Source of the DNA: an uncultured Flavobacteriales bacterium
GTDB taxonomy: Bacteria; Bacteroidota; Bacteroidia; Flavobacteriales; BACL11
DNA: 64,000 nucleotides
NCBI GenBank assembly: GCA_943789505.1
Contig: CALSUJ010000002.1
Coordinates: 80,001 to 144,000, forward strand
Direction of reading: 5' to 3'
The first letter of the stretch is position 1; each line of letters opens with the position of its first letter. Shown one piece after another: positions 30,545-39,512 of the stretch. The notes below the pieces were generated by a model. That model did no database searches. It had not been told where the DNA came from and saw only the letters and a program-made list of their open reading frames with translations. Made by a program: the position numbers and the translations under genes.

Positions 30545-32593
30545 TTAATTCTGATCTAATTTACGTACCATAGTTAAGATGGTAGCTAACATTACTGTTT
30601 CTCCTTCCTCATCATATACATCTACCAAGAATTTCACAATTCCTTTTGCAATATCGTCATCCTCTTTTTTTTCTTGGCTTATTTTTTCTTTTGCTGTAAA
30701 GCGTACGCCCACAGTCATTCCTGGGTAAACTGGTTTTGTAAATCTACACTCATCAATTCCGTAGTTTAATAGTACAGGTCCTTTTTCAGGATCAACAAAT
30801 AATCCTGCTGCTTTACTCATTATGAAATATCCATGAGCCACTCTTTCGGTAAATATTGTTCCATCTAATGAATTTTCATCCATGTGTGCATAGAATTTAT
30901 CTCCTGAAAGTTCTGCAAAATCATTAATATTATCTAGTGTAACTAAATGGGTATCCGTAATTACGGTATCGCCAATTTCAATTCCTTCGAAGTGCTTACG
31001 GAATACATGAGGTCCTTCTGTGTTTTGTGCACTACCCACTTGATATTGTTTGGTAAGTGCCGTAATAGTTGTTGGGTGTCCTTGTATTGCAGTTCTCTGC
31101 AGATAGTGTTTTATACCTCTAACACCACCCATTTCTTCACCGCCACCTGCACGGCCTGGCCCTCCATGAGTAAGTAGTGGCATAGGAGAACCGTGCCCAG
31201 TACTTTCTTTACTACAAGCCTCATTCAGTACTAAAATTCTACCGTGCATACTTGCAGAACCCAATACAAATTGTTCTGCAATTTTCATATCGTTAGTGAT
31301 GATGGAACAGACCAAAGATCCTTTACCCATTCTAGCAAGCTCTATTGCTTCTTCAATCGTTTTATAAGGTAAAATAGTAGATACAGGTCCAAATGCCTCC
31401 AGATTATGACAATCTGTTTTATTGAAAGGATCATCATTTAAAAATAGGAAAGGGGAGATAAATGCTCCCTTGTTTTTATCGGCTCCTGTTACTTCAAATT
31501 CTTCTAGACTTCCAAAAACAATTTCCTGTGTTTTGGCAAGTTGTTGTACTTTTTCGGTTACTTCTTTTTTCTGTTCATCTCCAGCCAAACTTCCCATTCT
31601 TACTCCTTCAACTGAAGGGTCACCAATAGTTATTTTTGCTAGTCGTTTTCCCAATGCAATTTGCACATCTTCTACCAATTTTTCAGGAACAATTATTCTT
31701 CTTACTGCAGTACATTTCTGTCCTGATTTTACGGTCATTTCTCTTTGTACTTCCTTTATAAATAGATCAAATTCTGCTGTTCCCGGAACCGCATCTTCTC
31801 CTAAAACTGAACAGTTGAGTGAATCCGCTTCCATGTTGAAAGAAACTGCTTTTTCAATAAGTCTTGGATTAGCTTTTAACATCATTCCTGTTGATGCACT
31901 TCCTGTAAAGGTTACAATATCTCCTGTTTCTACATTATCAATAATTCCTCTGGCACTTCCACAAATTAATTGTAAACTTCCTTCTGGTAAAATTTTAGAA
32001 TCTACAATTTCACGCACCATCATTTCTGTAAGGAAACAAGTAATAGTTGCTGGTTTTACAATTGCAGGAACTCCTGCCATTAAATTCACAGCTATCTTTT
32101 CTAACATTCCCCATATTGGGAAATTAAAAGCGTTAATATGAATAGCAACTCCTTCTCTTGGTGTCATAATATGATGACCAATAAAAGTTCCTTTTTTTGA
32201 TAGGGGAGCCATATCTCCATCAACATGATACGGTAAGTCAGGGAAGTTTTTTCTAAGAGATGCATTAGCAAAGATATTACCAATTCCTCCTTCAATATCA
32301 ATCCAAGAATCTACTTTTGTAGCGCCTGTTTTGGCACTAAGTGCATAAAATTTATTTTTGATAGAATGTAAGTGGAGTGCTAATGCTTTTAACATCAAAC
32401 CTCTTTCCTGAAAAGTCATTTTCCTTAACTTAGAGCCTCCAACTTTGCGAGCATAACTCATCATTTCAGAAAAGTCCAATCCTTTTGAAGATGCTCTTCC
32501 TATTTCCTTTGCTGTAATTGCATTAAAGAGTGGTGTTCCTTCTCCATCTCCTTTAGTCCAATTTCCTAATGCGTAATTTTCGTAATTTTTCAT
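30545..32593 (-). CDS. paaZ: bifunctional oxepin-CoA hydrolase / 3-oxo-5,6-dehydrosuberyl-CoA semialdehyde dehydrogenase
   Basis: Opens the oxepin ring of the phenylacetate pathway and oxidises the reactive aldehyde. The 682-aa chain has an N-terminal aldehyde dehydrogenase (1-520), with catalytic Cys294 (SGQKCTAVRR) and Glu255 (SFNMEADSL). A C-terminal MaoC-type hydratase (530-682) follows, with the Asp565/His570 pair in GDKFYAHMD. These positions are within one to a few residues of those I recall for E. coli PaaZ. Both activities therefore look intact. It starts 104 bases after paaY and is followed 4 bases later by the enoyl-CoA hydratase gene. Confidence 0.96.
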   Translation of the reverse strand: MKNYENYALGNWTKGDGEGTPLFNAITAKEIGRASSKGLDFSEMMSYARKVGGSKLRKMTFQERGLMLKALALHLHSIKNKFYALSAKTGATKVDSWIDIEGGIGNIFANASLRKNFPDLPYHVDGDMAPLSKKGTFIGHHIMTPREGVAIHINAFNFPIWGMLEKIAVNLMAGVPAIVKPATITCFLTEMMVREIVDSKILPEGSLQLICGSARGIIDNVETGDIVTFTGSASTGMMLKANPRLIEKAVSFNMEADSLNCSVLGEDAVPGTAEFDLFIKEVQREMTVKSGQKCTAVRRIIVPEKLVEDVQIALGKRLAKITIGDPSVEGVRMGSLAGDEQKKEVTEKVQQLAKTQEIVFGSLEEFEVTGADKNKGAFISPFLFLNDDPFNKTDCHNLEAFGPVSTILPYKTIEEAIELARMGKGSLVCSIITNDMKIAEQFVLGSASMHGRILVLNEACSKESTGHGSPMPLLTHGGPGRAGGGEEMGGVRGIKHYLQRTAIQGHPTTITALTKQYQVGSAQNTEGPHVFRKHFEGIEIGDTVITDTHLVTLDNINDFAELSGDKFYAHMDENSLDGTIFTERVAHGYFIMSKAAGLFVDPEKGPVLLNYGIDECRFTKPVYPGMTVGVRFTAKEKISQEKKEDDDIAKGIVKFLVDVYDEEGETVMLATILTMVRKLDQN

Positions 32594-32697
32594 TTTCCTT
32601 CTTAATCTATTGTTATTTAACTTTTATCAAGACTACATAATCAGATAAAATCTTTATCTGTTCTGTTAATGGTTTAGAAGCTAGTAGTAGTTTTTTT

Positions 32698-33291
32698 TCA
32701 TTTTGTTTTTTTCCAAGTATTAAAAGTTATTTTTTGTTTTTCTTTTCTATTTTCTTCCATTTCAGATAAAGGACTGCATTCTTTCATTAATGTTCTGCAT
32801 TCTTCTGGCAACTCTTGGTACAACTCTGTCCCTTTGCTTTTCCAGTTTATCATATTGTCAGAAACACATCCTTTAATTTGTGCAGGATTACCCACAACAA
32901 CTTTTCGGTTTGGTATTTGCATTTCTCCTTTTACAAAACAAAGAGCCCCAACAATGCATTCATCACCAACATTAGCATCATCCATTACTACTGCATTCAT
33001 TCCTACCAATGTATTTTTTCCAATATTTGCGCCATGAATAATTGCTCCATGTCCGATATGAGCATTTTCTTGTAAAACAACATCCTTGCCAGGAAAAATA
33101 TGAATAATACAATTGTCCTGCACATTGCAACCGTCTTCAATAGTTATTTGTCCCCAATCACCTCTTAAGCTTGCTCCAGGACCGATATATACATTTTTTC
33201 CGATAATTACATTACCAATAATAGTTGCTTCCTTATGCACATAGGAAGTGGGGTGTATTACTGGTTTGTATCCATTAAATTCGTAAATCAT
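32698..33291 (-). CDS. paaY: PaaY-like gamma-carbonic-anhydrase-fold thioesterase
   Basis: Left-handed beta-helix protein of 197 aa with the hexapeptide repeats of the gamma-carbonic anhydrase family (IIGNVIIGKNVYIGPGASLRG through GANIGKNTLVGMNAVVMDD). The zinc-histidine pattern is visible in CIIHIFPG and in the GHGAIIHG segment. PaaY is reported to hydrolyse toxic dead-end CoA thioesters formed during phenylacetate degradation. The short basic C-terminal tail after the helix is normal for the family. It lies 18 bases after the DUF6428 gene and 104 before paaZ, within the paa locus, which favours PaaY over a general carbonic anhydrase. Confidence 0.88.
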   Translation of the reverse strand: MIYEFNGYKPVIHPTSYVHKEATIIGNVIIGKNVYIGPGASLRGDWGQITIEDGCNVQDNCIIHIFPGKDVVLQENAHIGHGAIIHGANIGKNTLVGMNAVVMDDANVGDECIVGALCFVKGEMQIPNRKVVVGNPAQIKGCVSDNMINWKSKGTELYQELPEECRTLMKECSPLSEMEENRKEKQKITFNTWKKTK

Positions 33292-33309
33292 TAATAGTAT
33301 TTTAAATTT

Positions 33310-33765
33310 TTAACAACAACCATCACTTGAGCAACATTCACTTTTTTCTATTTCTTGTTTAGGCTCATTAATACCACAAGCTTCCTTTGCTAAACAATCA
33401 GTTAAAGTAGGTTGTAGTATATATTGATTGTTTTTTAAATTAACAGAATAAATCCCAATTGTATAATCTTGATATTCCATCTCAATTTCCAAATTGTCTA
33501 AATTTTCGTTAATTAGTTTTTCTGCTTTTTTAATTATTGCAGATAATTTATAACTTGACAATCTATGCTCATAATCATCTGAAGTCCATAATTGAAAAGT
33601 TATTTTAGAATCTTTTCTCATTATTCCACCACAATCCATAAAGTGTTTGGTTTTCACTCCCATTTCAGTAATATGAAAATAGGCTGGAATTTTTATACCA
33701 TTTTCAATTATAAATGATAACTCACTTCTGTTTTCTAAACTGCCTTTAAATTCTTTTAATGTCAT
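33310..33765 (-). CDS. DUF6428 family protein with Cys-rich tail
   Basis: Small soluble protein of 151 aa, function unknown. I start at the ATG at 33765 (MTLKEFKGSLENRSEL), one base after the paaJ stop, rather than the 5-codon-longer form inside paaJ. The core has YFHITEMGVKTKHFMDCGG and TFQLWTSDDYEHRLSSYKL, and the chain ends in CCSSDGCC, which looks able to bind a thiophilic metal or arsenite. To my knowledge DUF6428 genes in Bacteroidota usually accompany arsenic-resistance genes, yet here the gene is between paaJ and paaY. Six cysteines in total fall in or near the tail and the DCGG and DCLAKEACG segments. Confidence 0.75.
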   Translation of the reverse strand: MTLKEFKGSLENRSELSFIIENGIKIPAYFHITEMGVKTKHFMDCGGIMRKDSKITFQLWTSDDYEHRLSSYKLSAIIKKAEKLINENLDNLEIEMEYQDYTIGIYSVNLKNNQYILQPTLTDCLAKEACGINEPKQEIEKSECCSSDGCC

Positions 33766-33766
33766 T

Positions 33767-34966
33767 TTATACCCTTTCAATTATTGTAGCATATCCTTGC
33801 CCAACTCCAACACACATGGTTATTAATGCGTACTTTTTATTTTGTTTTTTAAGTTCAATAGCGGCAGTTTGTAATATTCTTGTCCCGCTAACGCCAAGTG
33901 GATGTCCTAAGGAAATTGCACCGCCATTTGGATTGATTCTTGGGTCATTATCTATAAGTCCCCATTCTCTTATACAAGCTAATGCTTGAGCTGAGAAAGC
34001 TTCATTAAGTTCAATGATATCCATATCTTCCATTGTTAATCCTGCTTTTTCAAGTGCTTTATTGGATGCCATTACGGGTCCTATACCCATGATTCTTGGT
34101 TCAACACCAACAACAGCTGAACTTACAATTTTAGCAATTGGAGTGAGGTTATTTTCATTTACTCCTTTTTCAGATGCTAAAAGCATTGCAGCTGCTCCAT
34201 CATTAAGGCCTGAAGCATTTCCGGCAGTAACTGTTCCTCCATCCTTTTTGAAGGCAGCTCTTAGTTTTCCTAATATTTCAGTAGTTGTATTTGTTTTTAT
34301 GAACTCATCTTTACTAAATACGATTGGGTCTTTTTTTCTTTGTGGAATTTCTACTGAAACAATTTCTTCATCAAACCTACCAGCCTGCTGAGCTTTTGTC
34401 GCTTTCATTTGAGAATTGTAGGCAAAGATATCTTGGTCTTCACGGGAAATATTATATTTTTCAGCTAAATTTTCTGCTGTATTTCCCATTCCATCTACTC
34501 CGTATAATTCCTTCATTTTTGGGTTTACAAAACGCCAGCCAAAAGAAGAATCATGCATTTGAGCATCTCTACCGAAGGGTTTGGAAACTTTTGAAATCAC
34601 CCAAGGTCCTCTAGTCATATTTTCCACTCCACCGGCAATAAACAAATCTCCATCTCCTGCAGATATAGCTCTATGCGCATGAATAACAGATGACATTCCA
34701 GAAGCACATAAACGATTTACAGTTTCTCCAGGAACAGTAAATGGTAAACCTGCAAGCAGTAAAGACATTCGGGCTACATTTCTGTTATCCTCCCCAGCTT
34801 GATTAGCGCAACCTAAAATTACATCATCAATTTTGCTTGCATCAATTCCTGTTCTTTTTACCAATTCTCTTATTGTGATTGCTCCCAAGTCATCAGTTCT
34901 TACTTCTTTAAGCGTACCTCCAAAATTTCCGATTGGAGTTCTTATTGCATCAATTATATAGGTCAT
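33767..34966 (-). CDS. paaJ: thiolase, 3-oxoadipyl-CoA / 3-oxo-5,6-dehydrosuberyl-CoA type
   Basis: Cleaves the beta-oxidation intermediates of phenylacetate to acetyl-CoA and shorter acyl-CoAs. The 399-aa protein shows the whole thiolase active site: nucleophile Cys87 (NRLCASGM), His355 (GHPLGVSG) and Cys385 (MCVGVGQG). Length and the N-terminus DAIRTPIGNFGGTLKEVRTDDL fit the PaaJ/PcaF group. It starts 103 bases after the secreted Ig-like gene, across a C9 tract, and its stop is one base from the DUF6428 start. Confidence 0.93.
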   Translation of the reverse strand: MTYIIDAIRTPIGNFGGTLKEVRTDDLGAITIRELVKRTGIDASKIDDVILGCANQAGEDNRNVARMSLLLAGLPFTVPGETVNRLCASGMSSVIHAHRAISAGDGDLFIAGGVENMTRGPWVISKVSKPFGRDAQMHDSSFGWRFVNPKMKELYGVDGMGNTAENLAEKYNISREDQDIFAYNSQMKATKAQQAGRFDEEIVSVEIPQRKKDPIVFSKDEFIKTNTTTEILGKLRAAFKKDGGTVTAGNASGLNDGAAAMLLASEKGVNENNLTPIAKIVSSAVVGVEPRIMGIGPVMASNKALEKAGLTMEDMDIIELNEAFSAQALACIREWGLIDNDPRINPNGGAISLGHPLGVSGTRILQTAAIELKKQNKKYALITMCVGVGQGYATIIERV

Positions 34967-35069
34967 AATTTATTTTTATTTTGTGGTTTTACCACATTTC
35001 TGTTTTAATCTTCACCCCCCCCCATCACATCTCTTTCTTGTACTGCACGCAGAATTCTAATTTTTAGAT
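34967..35069. other. spacer with C9 homopolymer and small inverted repeat
   Basis: This 103-base gap before paaJ holds a run of nine C residues at 35015-35023 (G9 on the transcribed strand), unusual in so AT-rich a sequence. It also holds a 5-bp inverted repeat (TGTGG 34982-34986 with CCACA 34992-34996). The hairpin lacks a T-run on either useful side, so I do not call it a terminator. A promoter for paaJ could sit here, but no TAnnTTTG box is obvious. Confidence 0.5.
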
Positions 35070-37109
35070 TTATTCAATTGAAATTTTCTTTTCTACTGTC
35101 CCGTCATCATATATGTAGAATAATGGTGTGTTATGTTCCTTTTTTGTTTCTTTACCTAAAACATCAGTTATTTTCTTTAATATTTTAGTGTTATTTACTT
35201 CTTCAATTGAAGATATAATAATAGAAACTATAATTGTAATTTCTTCACCAACACATCCATTTATATCTGTTTCTATTACTGTAAGAGAAAATGTTCCAGA
35301 ATTATCCCACATTATATCTATTGAATTTGTGTTTACACCAGATTGTATTGTTCCTCCAGTTACTGTCCAGTCGTATGTTGATCCTGAGCTAGATAAAACC
35401 GAATAAGTTGCTGTTTGAAATTGTGTAGGATTTGTAGGGCCTGAAATGACTGATGTATTTACTGCATCAAAAACTTCAAAAGAAATATTAGAAGAACCTT
35501 GACATCCACCTGCATCTACTACATCAACAGAATAAGATCCTAGTGTATTAACAGAAATTTGTTGTGTTGTTTCATTAGTACTCCATATAAAAGAAGCGTA
35601 ATTTCCAGCATCTAATATAACTTGTCCATTAGGTTTGCATAAGGAATCGGCCCCAATAGCAGATATTATAACATTAAATGCACCTGTTCCGGCAACAATT
35701 GATAGTGTGTTAGAAATTGCAGTACAACCTGTAGGGTAAACAATTTCACAATGATATACTCCTGCAGTAGTTACAATTAGGTTTTGGGAAATACCTCCTG
35801 TTATTAATACATTATTATTATACCATTGATAGATCGCAAACCCAGAACCTGCATCTAAAGTAACAGGTCCATTACAAAGAGAGGAGCCAGTTGTATTTGC
35901 AGTAATTGTTTGAGGTGATATACTAATAGAAGTTGTATTTGATGTTCCAGGACATCCATTTCCATCAACAACAGATAAACTATAATTACCAGTTAATGTA
36001 GTTGTGATAGAGGAAGTAGTTGCTCCTGTACTCCAATTATAAGTACTAAAGCCTAAAGGGCTATTTATTTCAACAGTATCTCCCTGACAAATAAATAATG
36101 AATCTGGCGTAGATAAAGTAATTGGAATGTTTCCTGAGTAAATAGTAATAGGATCTGATTGACATGAAAATCCATTAGAAGTGACATAGTCAACATAATA
36201 AACTCCAGTAGAGTTTACAGTTAACACTGCTGTTGTAGATGATCCACCACTCCAGTTATAAGTATAAAATCCTGTTTGAGCTGTTAATACTAAAGGTCCA
36301 TTACATAAAGAAAGACCTGTTGTAGAAATATTAGTGTTAAGAACCTCTAAATGCATGGTATCAGAATATGTTTGACCGTTACAATCAAAAACTGCAGCTA
36401 TATCAGTCGTTTGTAAAGGAGAATAAATCAATGAGTCACCTGAACCTATCGTTTGGCCAGTATTAATATCAATCCAGCTTGCACCTGCACCATAGTGTAT
36501 AGTTCCATTCCAATTTCTAGGACTATTTTGATTCCAAAAAGGAAAGACTCCACCATGCCCTTCAGTTATTGTAAGATCATTATTTGATTGCCAAATAGTA
36601 ACTCCTGAAGTTCCAACTCCATTGGTATAAGCAATACTACTTGCCATAGCTCCAATTCTAAAGCCATAAGTTGCACCTGCAGGAATAACAACTCCTGAAA
36701 CCGCTACATATCCACTAGCAGCACCTGAAGTTAGATTCACTAATGCTGAACCCACTAAAACCCAACTATTAGTATCATTTAATGCCAAAAGATAATCTCC
36801 AGGGTACATCCAGACTTTCATATCTACTCCTATGGTTGTATTGGTACCTCCTTGAGAAAATCCTGTGATATTTAAATTACCTCCTGATGTATTAATAATA
36901 TTAAATGAATTACCACTAGAACCATTTCCTCCCAGATTAGGACAAGTAAGACTATCTGTAACTCCACTACAACCTGTAGTACCAGGTCCTGATAAAGTTG
37001 CTATTATTTGAGCAGTATCTCCTAAGCAAATAGTTTGATTATTGCCAATAGAAAATTGTCCCCAGACAAACAATGGGAGACATAGAGTAATTAAAAATAA
37101 TTTTTTCAT
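35070..37109 (-). CDS. secreted multi-domain Ig/PKD-like protein with C-terminal sorting tail
   Basis: Predicted extracellular or surface protein, 679 aa, of unknown function. I start at the ATG at 37109, which gives a signal peptide (MKKLFLITLCLPLFVWGQ) and lies 4 bases after the paaI stop; the longer frame runs into paaI. The mature chain begins IGNNQTICLGDTAQI, then has a jelly-roll-like segment and about four Ig-like repeats with the pattern W-S-x(2)-T-T ... G-x-Y-x-V-x-V-D-x(2)-G-C. A PKD-like domain follows (about 570-640). The C-terminal tail reads KITDVLGKETK ... LFYIYDDGTVEKKI, near-identical to the tail of the repeat protein at 56.8 kb and probably a type IX secretion signal. Its place inside the paa operon is unexpected. 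Confidence 0.82.
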   Translation of the reverse strand: MKKLFLITLCLPLFVWGQFSIGNNQTICLGDTAQIIATLSGPGTTGCSGVTDSLTCPNLGGNGSSGNSFNIINTSGGNLNITGFSQGGTNTTIGVDMKVWMYPGDYLLALNDTNSWVLVGSALVNLTSGAASGYVAVSGVVIPAGATYGFRIGAMASSIAYTNGVGTSGVTIWQSNNDLTITEGHGGVFPFWNQNSPRNWNGTIHYGAGASWIDINTGQTIGSGDSLIYSPLQTTDIAAVFDCNGQTYSDTMHLEVLNTNISTTGLSLCNGPLVLTAQTGFYTYNWSGGSSTTAVLTVNSTGVYYVDYVTSNGFSCQSDPITIYSGNIPITLSTPDSLFICQGDTVEINSPLGFSTYNWSTGATTSSITTTLTGNYSLSVVDGNGCPGTSNTTSISISPQTITANTTGSSLCNGPVTLDAGSGFAIYQWYNNNVLITGGISQNLIVTTAGVYHCEIVYPTGCTAISNTLSIVAGTGAFNVIISAIGADSLCKPNGQVILDAGNYASFIWSTNETTQQISVNTLGSYSVDVVDAGGCQGSSNISFEVFDAVNTSVISGPTNPTQFQTATYSVLSSSGSTYDWTVTGGTIQSGVNTNSIDIMWDNSGTFSLTVIETDINGCVGEEITIIVSIIISSIEEVNNTKILKKITDVLGKETKKEHNTPLFYIYDDGTVEKKISIE

Positions 37110-37113
37110 AGTC

Positions 37114-37533
37114 CTAATTTTTAGGAAACCACTCTTTTTCAGTACGAAAAACTGTACCCTTAAAATGAGCAACTTCTTTGTTATTTTGATTAATAATTGT
37201 AATATAATACAATGCAGTTTTACTACTTTTGTATATCTGTTTACTACTAGCAGTAAGTGTGTCACCACTGGTTACTTTTTTGGTATGTGAAATAGAAGTT
37301 TCAATAGAAATAGCTTGCAATCCATCCGCATTTGCTGCAAAAGCCAAACAGCTATCGGCTAATGAGTAAGTGATACCTCCATGTGCTATTTTAAATCCAT
37401 TGGTCATTTCTTCTCTTACTTTTAGTTTTAGTCTACAAAAACTATTAGTGATTTCCAAAATTTCAATGCCAAGCCAATTGCTAAAAGCATCTCCATTTAT
37501 CATCTTTTCTACTACTTTACTTGCTAAATTCAT
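37114..37533 (-). CDS. paaI: phenylacetyl-CoA thioesterase PaaI (hotdog fold)
   Basis: Hydrolyses ring-hydroxylated phenylacetyl-CoA to free CoA when the pathway stalls. The 139-aa hotdog-fold protein carries the HGG motif in FKIAHGGITYSLADSCLAFA (about 46-65), with the catalytic Asp in that helix. Length is typical for PaaI. It starts one base after paaH ends, and the secreted Ig-like gene starts 4 bases after its stop. Confidence 0.93.
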   Translation of the reverse strand: MNLASKVVEKMINGDAFSNWLGIEILEITNSFCRLKLKVREEMTNGFKIAHGGITYSLADSCLAFAANADGLQAISIETSISHTKKVTSGDTLTASSKQIYKSSKTALYYITIINQNNKEVAHFKGTVFRTEKEWFPKN

Positions 37534-38685
37534 TTAGTAAAAAGTTTTATTTTCTCTAACCATTCGTTTTAATAATGGGGAAGGTCTGTATCTATCTTCT
37601 CCATATTCAGTTTGTAAGTTTTTCAATTGGTTTAATACATTTTCTATCCCAATTTCATCAGCCCAAGCGAGTAATCCTTTCGGGTAATTTACTCCTTTAG
37701 TCATTGCCAAGTCAATATCCTCTTTGCTAGCAATGTTTAGGAAAAGAGCATCAGCTGCCTCATTAATTAACATGACTAATACACGCCATAAAATTATTTT
37801 ACCTAATTCTCTATCCTCAGTTGCATTTGGCGTGTCAGCTGAGTAGTCATAATATCCTCTACCTGACTTTCTGCCATGGTAACCTGCTTCCATCATTCTT
37901 TTTTGAGTGAAAGAAGGCTTGTATCTTGAATCAAAATAAAAGGCAGTAAATACTGTTTCAGTTACAGTATAATTAATATCATTTCCTATGTAGTCCATGA
38001 GTTGAAAAGGTCCCATACGGAAGCCTCCAATCTCGCGCATTGCCCAATCGATAGTAGCAAAATCAGCTACCCCTTCTTCATAAATCCTAAGTGCTTCACC
38101 GTAAAACGGACGAGCAACTCTGTTTACAATAAATCCTGGAGTATCTTTTGCTATAACGGTTACTTTCTTCCAAGAATCAATGATTGCTTTTGCTTTAGTC
38201 AAAGTACTTTCTGAAGTTTGTACTGCAGGAATAATTTCAACTAGAGGCATCAATGGTGCCGGGTTGAAAAAATGAATTCCTACTACTCGTTCAGCTTTTT
38301 TTAAGGCACTTGCAATTGAAGCGATAGATAGGGAAGAAGTGTTTGAAGCAATAATACATTCCTCATCGACTAGGCTCTCAATTTCAGTAAATACCTTTTG
38401 TTTAATTTCAAGATTTTCAATTATAGCTTCAATAACTAATCCGCTTGCTGAAACATCTTTTATATCTTTTGTAAAATTAATTCTTCCAAGTATAGCTTCA
38501 TTATCTTGTTGAGTAATTCTTTCTTTTTCAACTAGTCTGTCAAGTATTTTTTTTAGTTTGGTTTCAGCTGTTTCTATTGCTCCTTCAAAAGAATCATAAA
38601 GGCAAACTTTATGACCATTTGTAGCAGCAATCTGAGCAATTCCTGCTCCCATAGTTCCTGCACCAATTACACTTACTTTTATCAT
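37534..38685 (-). CDS. paaH: 3-hydroxyacyl-CoA dehydrogenase
   Basis: Oxidises 3-hydroxyadipyl-CoA to 3-oxoadipyl-CoA with NAD. The 383-aa protein opens with the Rossmann motif VIGAGTMGAGIAQ (4-16). It has the family catalytic region with VVGIHFFNPAPLMPLVEI and the helix DTPGFIVNRVARPFYGEALR, then a second C-terminal dimerisation domain containing KGVNYPKGLLAWADEIG. It abuts paaG and paaI without gaps. Confidence 0.93.
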   Translation of the reverse strand: MIKVSVIGAGTMGAGIAQIAATNGHKVCLYDSFEGAIETAETKLKKILDRLVEKERITQQDNEAILGRINFTKDIKDVSASGLVIEAIIENLEIKQKVFTEIESLVDEECIIASNTSSLSIASIASALKKAERVVGIHFFNPAPLMPLVEIIPAVQTSESTLTKAKAIIDSWKKVTVIAKDTPGFIVNRVARPFYGEALRIYEEGVADFATIDWAMREIGGFRMGPFQLMDYIGNDINYTVTETVFTAFYFDSRYKPSFTQKRMMEAGYHGRKSGRGYYDYSADTPNATEDRELGKIILWRVLVMLINEAADALFLNIASKEDIDLAMTKGVNYPKGLLAWADEIGIENVLNQLKNLQTEYGEDRYRPSPLLKRMVRENKTFY

Positions 38686-39456
38686 TTATTTGCCTTTAAA
38701 GGTTGGTTTTCTTTTCTCTAAAAATGCTTCTACTCCTTCTCTAAAATCTTCTGAATTTCCTGCAATTGTTTGGCACTTATCTTCCATAGTAAGTTGTTGT
38801 TCCAAATCATTGGTATATGATGCATTCAATAACCGCTTTGTAAGTCCTAATCCTTTGGTTGGCATTGACGCTAATTTACTAACTAATTTCCAACTTTCCT
38901 GTTCAAAACTATCATTTGAAAACGCTTTGTAAATCATTCCCATGTCTACAGCATCTTTAGCAGAAATAGGTTCGGCAGTCATCATTAAGGCTGCTGCTTT
39001 TTGCATGCCAACTAATCTTGGTAAAAAGTAAGTTCCTCCGCTGTCAGGAATCAAACCTATTTTACTAAACGCCTGTATGAAAGATGCGCTTTCGCAAGCT
39101 ATAACAATATCACATGCTAACGCAATACTAGCCCCTGCCCCTGCTGCTACACCATTAACGGCTGCAACAACTGGCTTTTCAATATTTCGAATTTTCCTAA
39201 TAATTGGGTTATAGTGTTCCTGAACTATTTGTGTAAGTTTTGGTCCGTTAGGATCAGTAGCCTCACCTAAATCCTGTCCAGCACAAAAGGCTTTTCCTGT
39301 TGCTGTAATCAGGATAGCTCTTACTGCTTTATCTTCTTTGCAATTGACTAACACTCCTTGTAATTGTAAAGCCATCTCTCTTACGAAAGAATGGTATTTT
39401 TCTGGTCGGTTTAAAGTAATTTTCCCTACTCCTTCAATTAATTCGTATTGTATCAT
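38686..39456 (-). CDS. paaG: ring 1,2-epoxyphenylacetyl-CoA isomerase (enoyl-CoA isomerase family)
   Basis: Crotonase-fold isomerase that converts the phenylacetyl-CoA epoxide to oxepin-CoA. The 256-aa product has the oxyanion-hole segments ATGKAFCAGQDLGEAT and VNGVAAGAGASIALACDIVIA. The SFIQAFSKIGLIPDSGGTYF stretch contains the Asp typical of PaaG. Its place between paaD and paaH supports the assignment over the second crotonase at 30 kb. It starts 56 bases after paaD stops. Confidence 0.9.
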   Translation of the reverse strand: MIQYELIEGVGKITLNRPEKYHSFVREMALQLQGVLVNCKEDKAVRAILITATGKAFCAGQDLGEATDPNGPKLTQIVQEHYNPIIRKIRNIEKPVVAAVNGVAAGAGASIALACDIVIACESASFIQAFSKIGLIPDSGGTYFLPRLVGMQKAAALMMTAEPISAKDAVDMGMIYKAFSNDSFEQESWKLVSKLASMPTKGLGLTKRLLNASYTNDLEQQLTMEDKCQTIAGNSEDFREGVEAFLEKRKPTFKGK

Positions 39457-39512
39457 GCTTAAATATAGATTTATGCCGCTAAAATAAGAAAAATATGGGG
39501 TTTAGACGAGTG

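Noticed and set aside
31422-32141. 239-codon plus-strand open frame opposite paaZ
   Set aside because: It is the complement of a clearly conserved enzyme with both active sites intact; low-complexity Ser/Pro/Ala content is typical of an antisense shadow.
34982-34996. Small hairpin TGTGG/CCACA as a terminator
   Set aside because: Only a 5-bp stem and no T-run after it on the transcribed strand.
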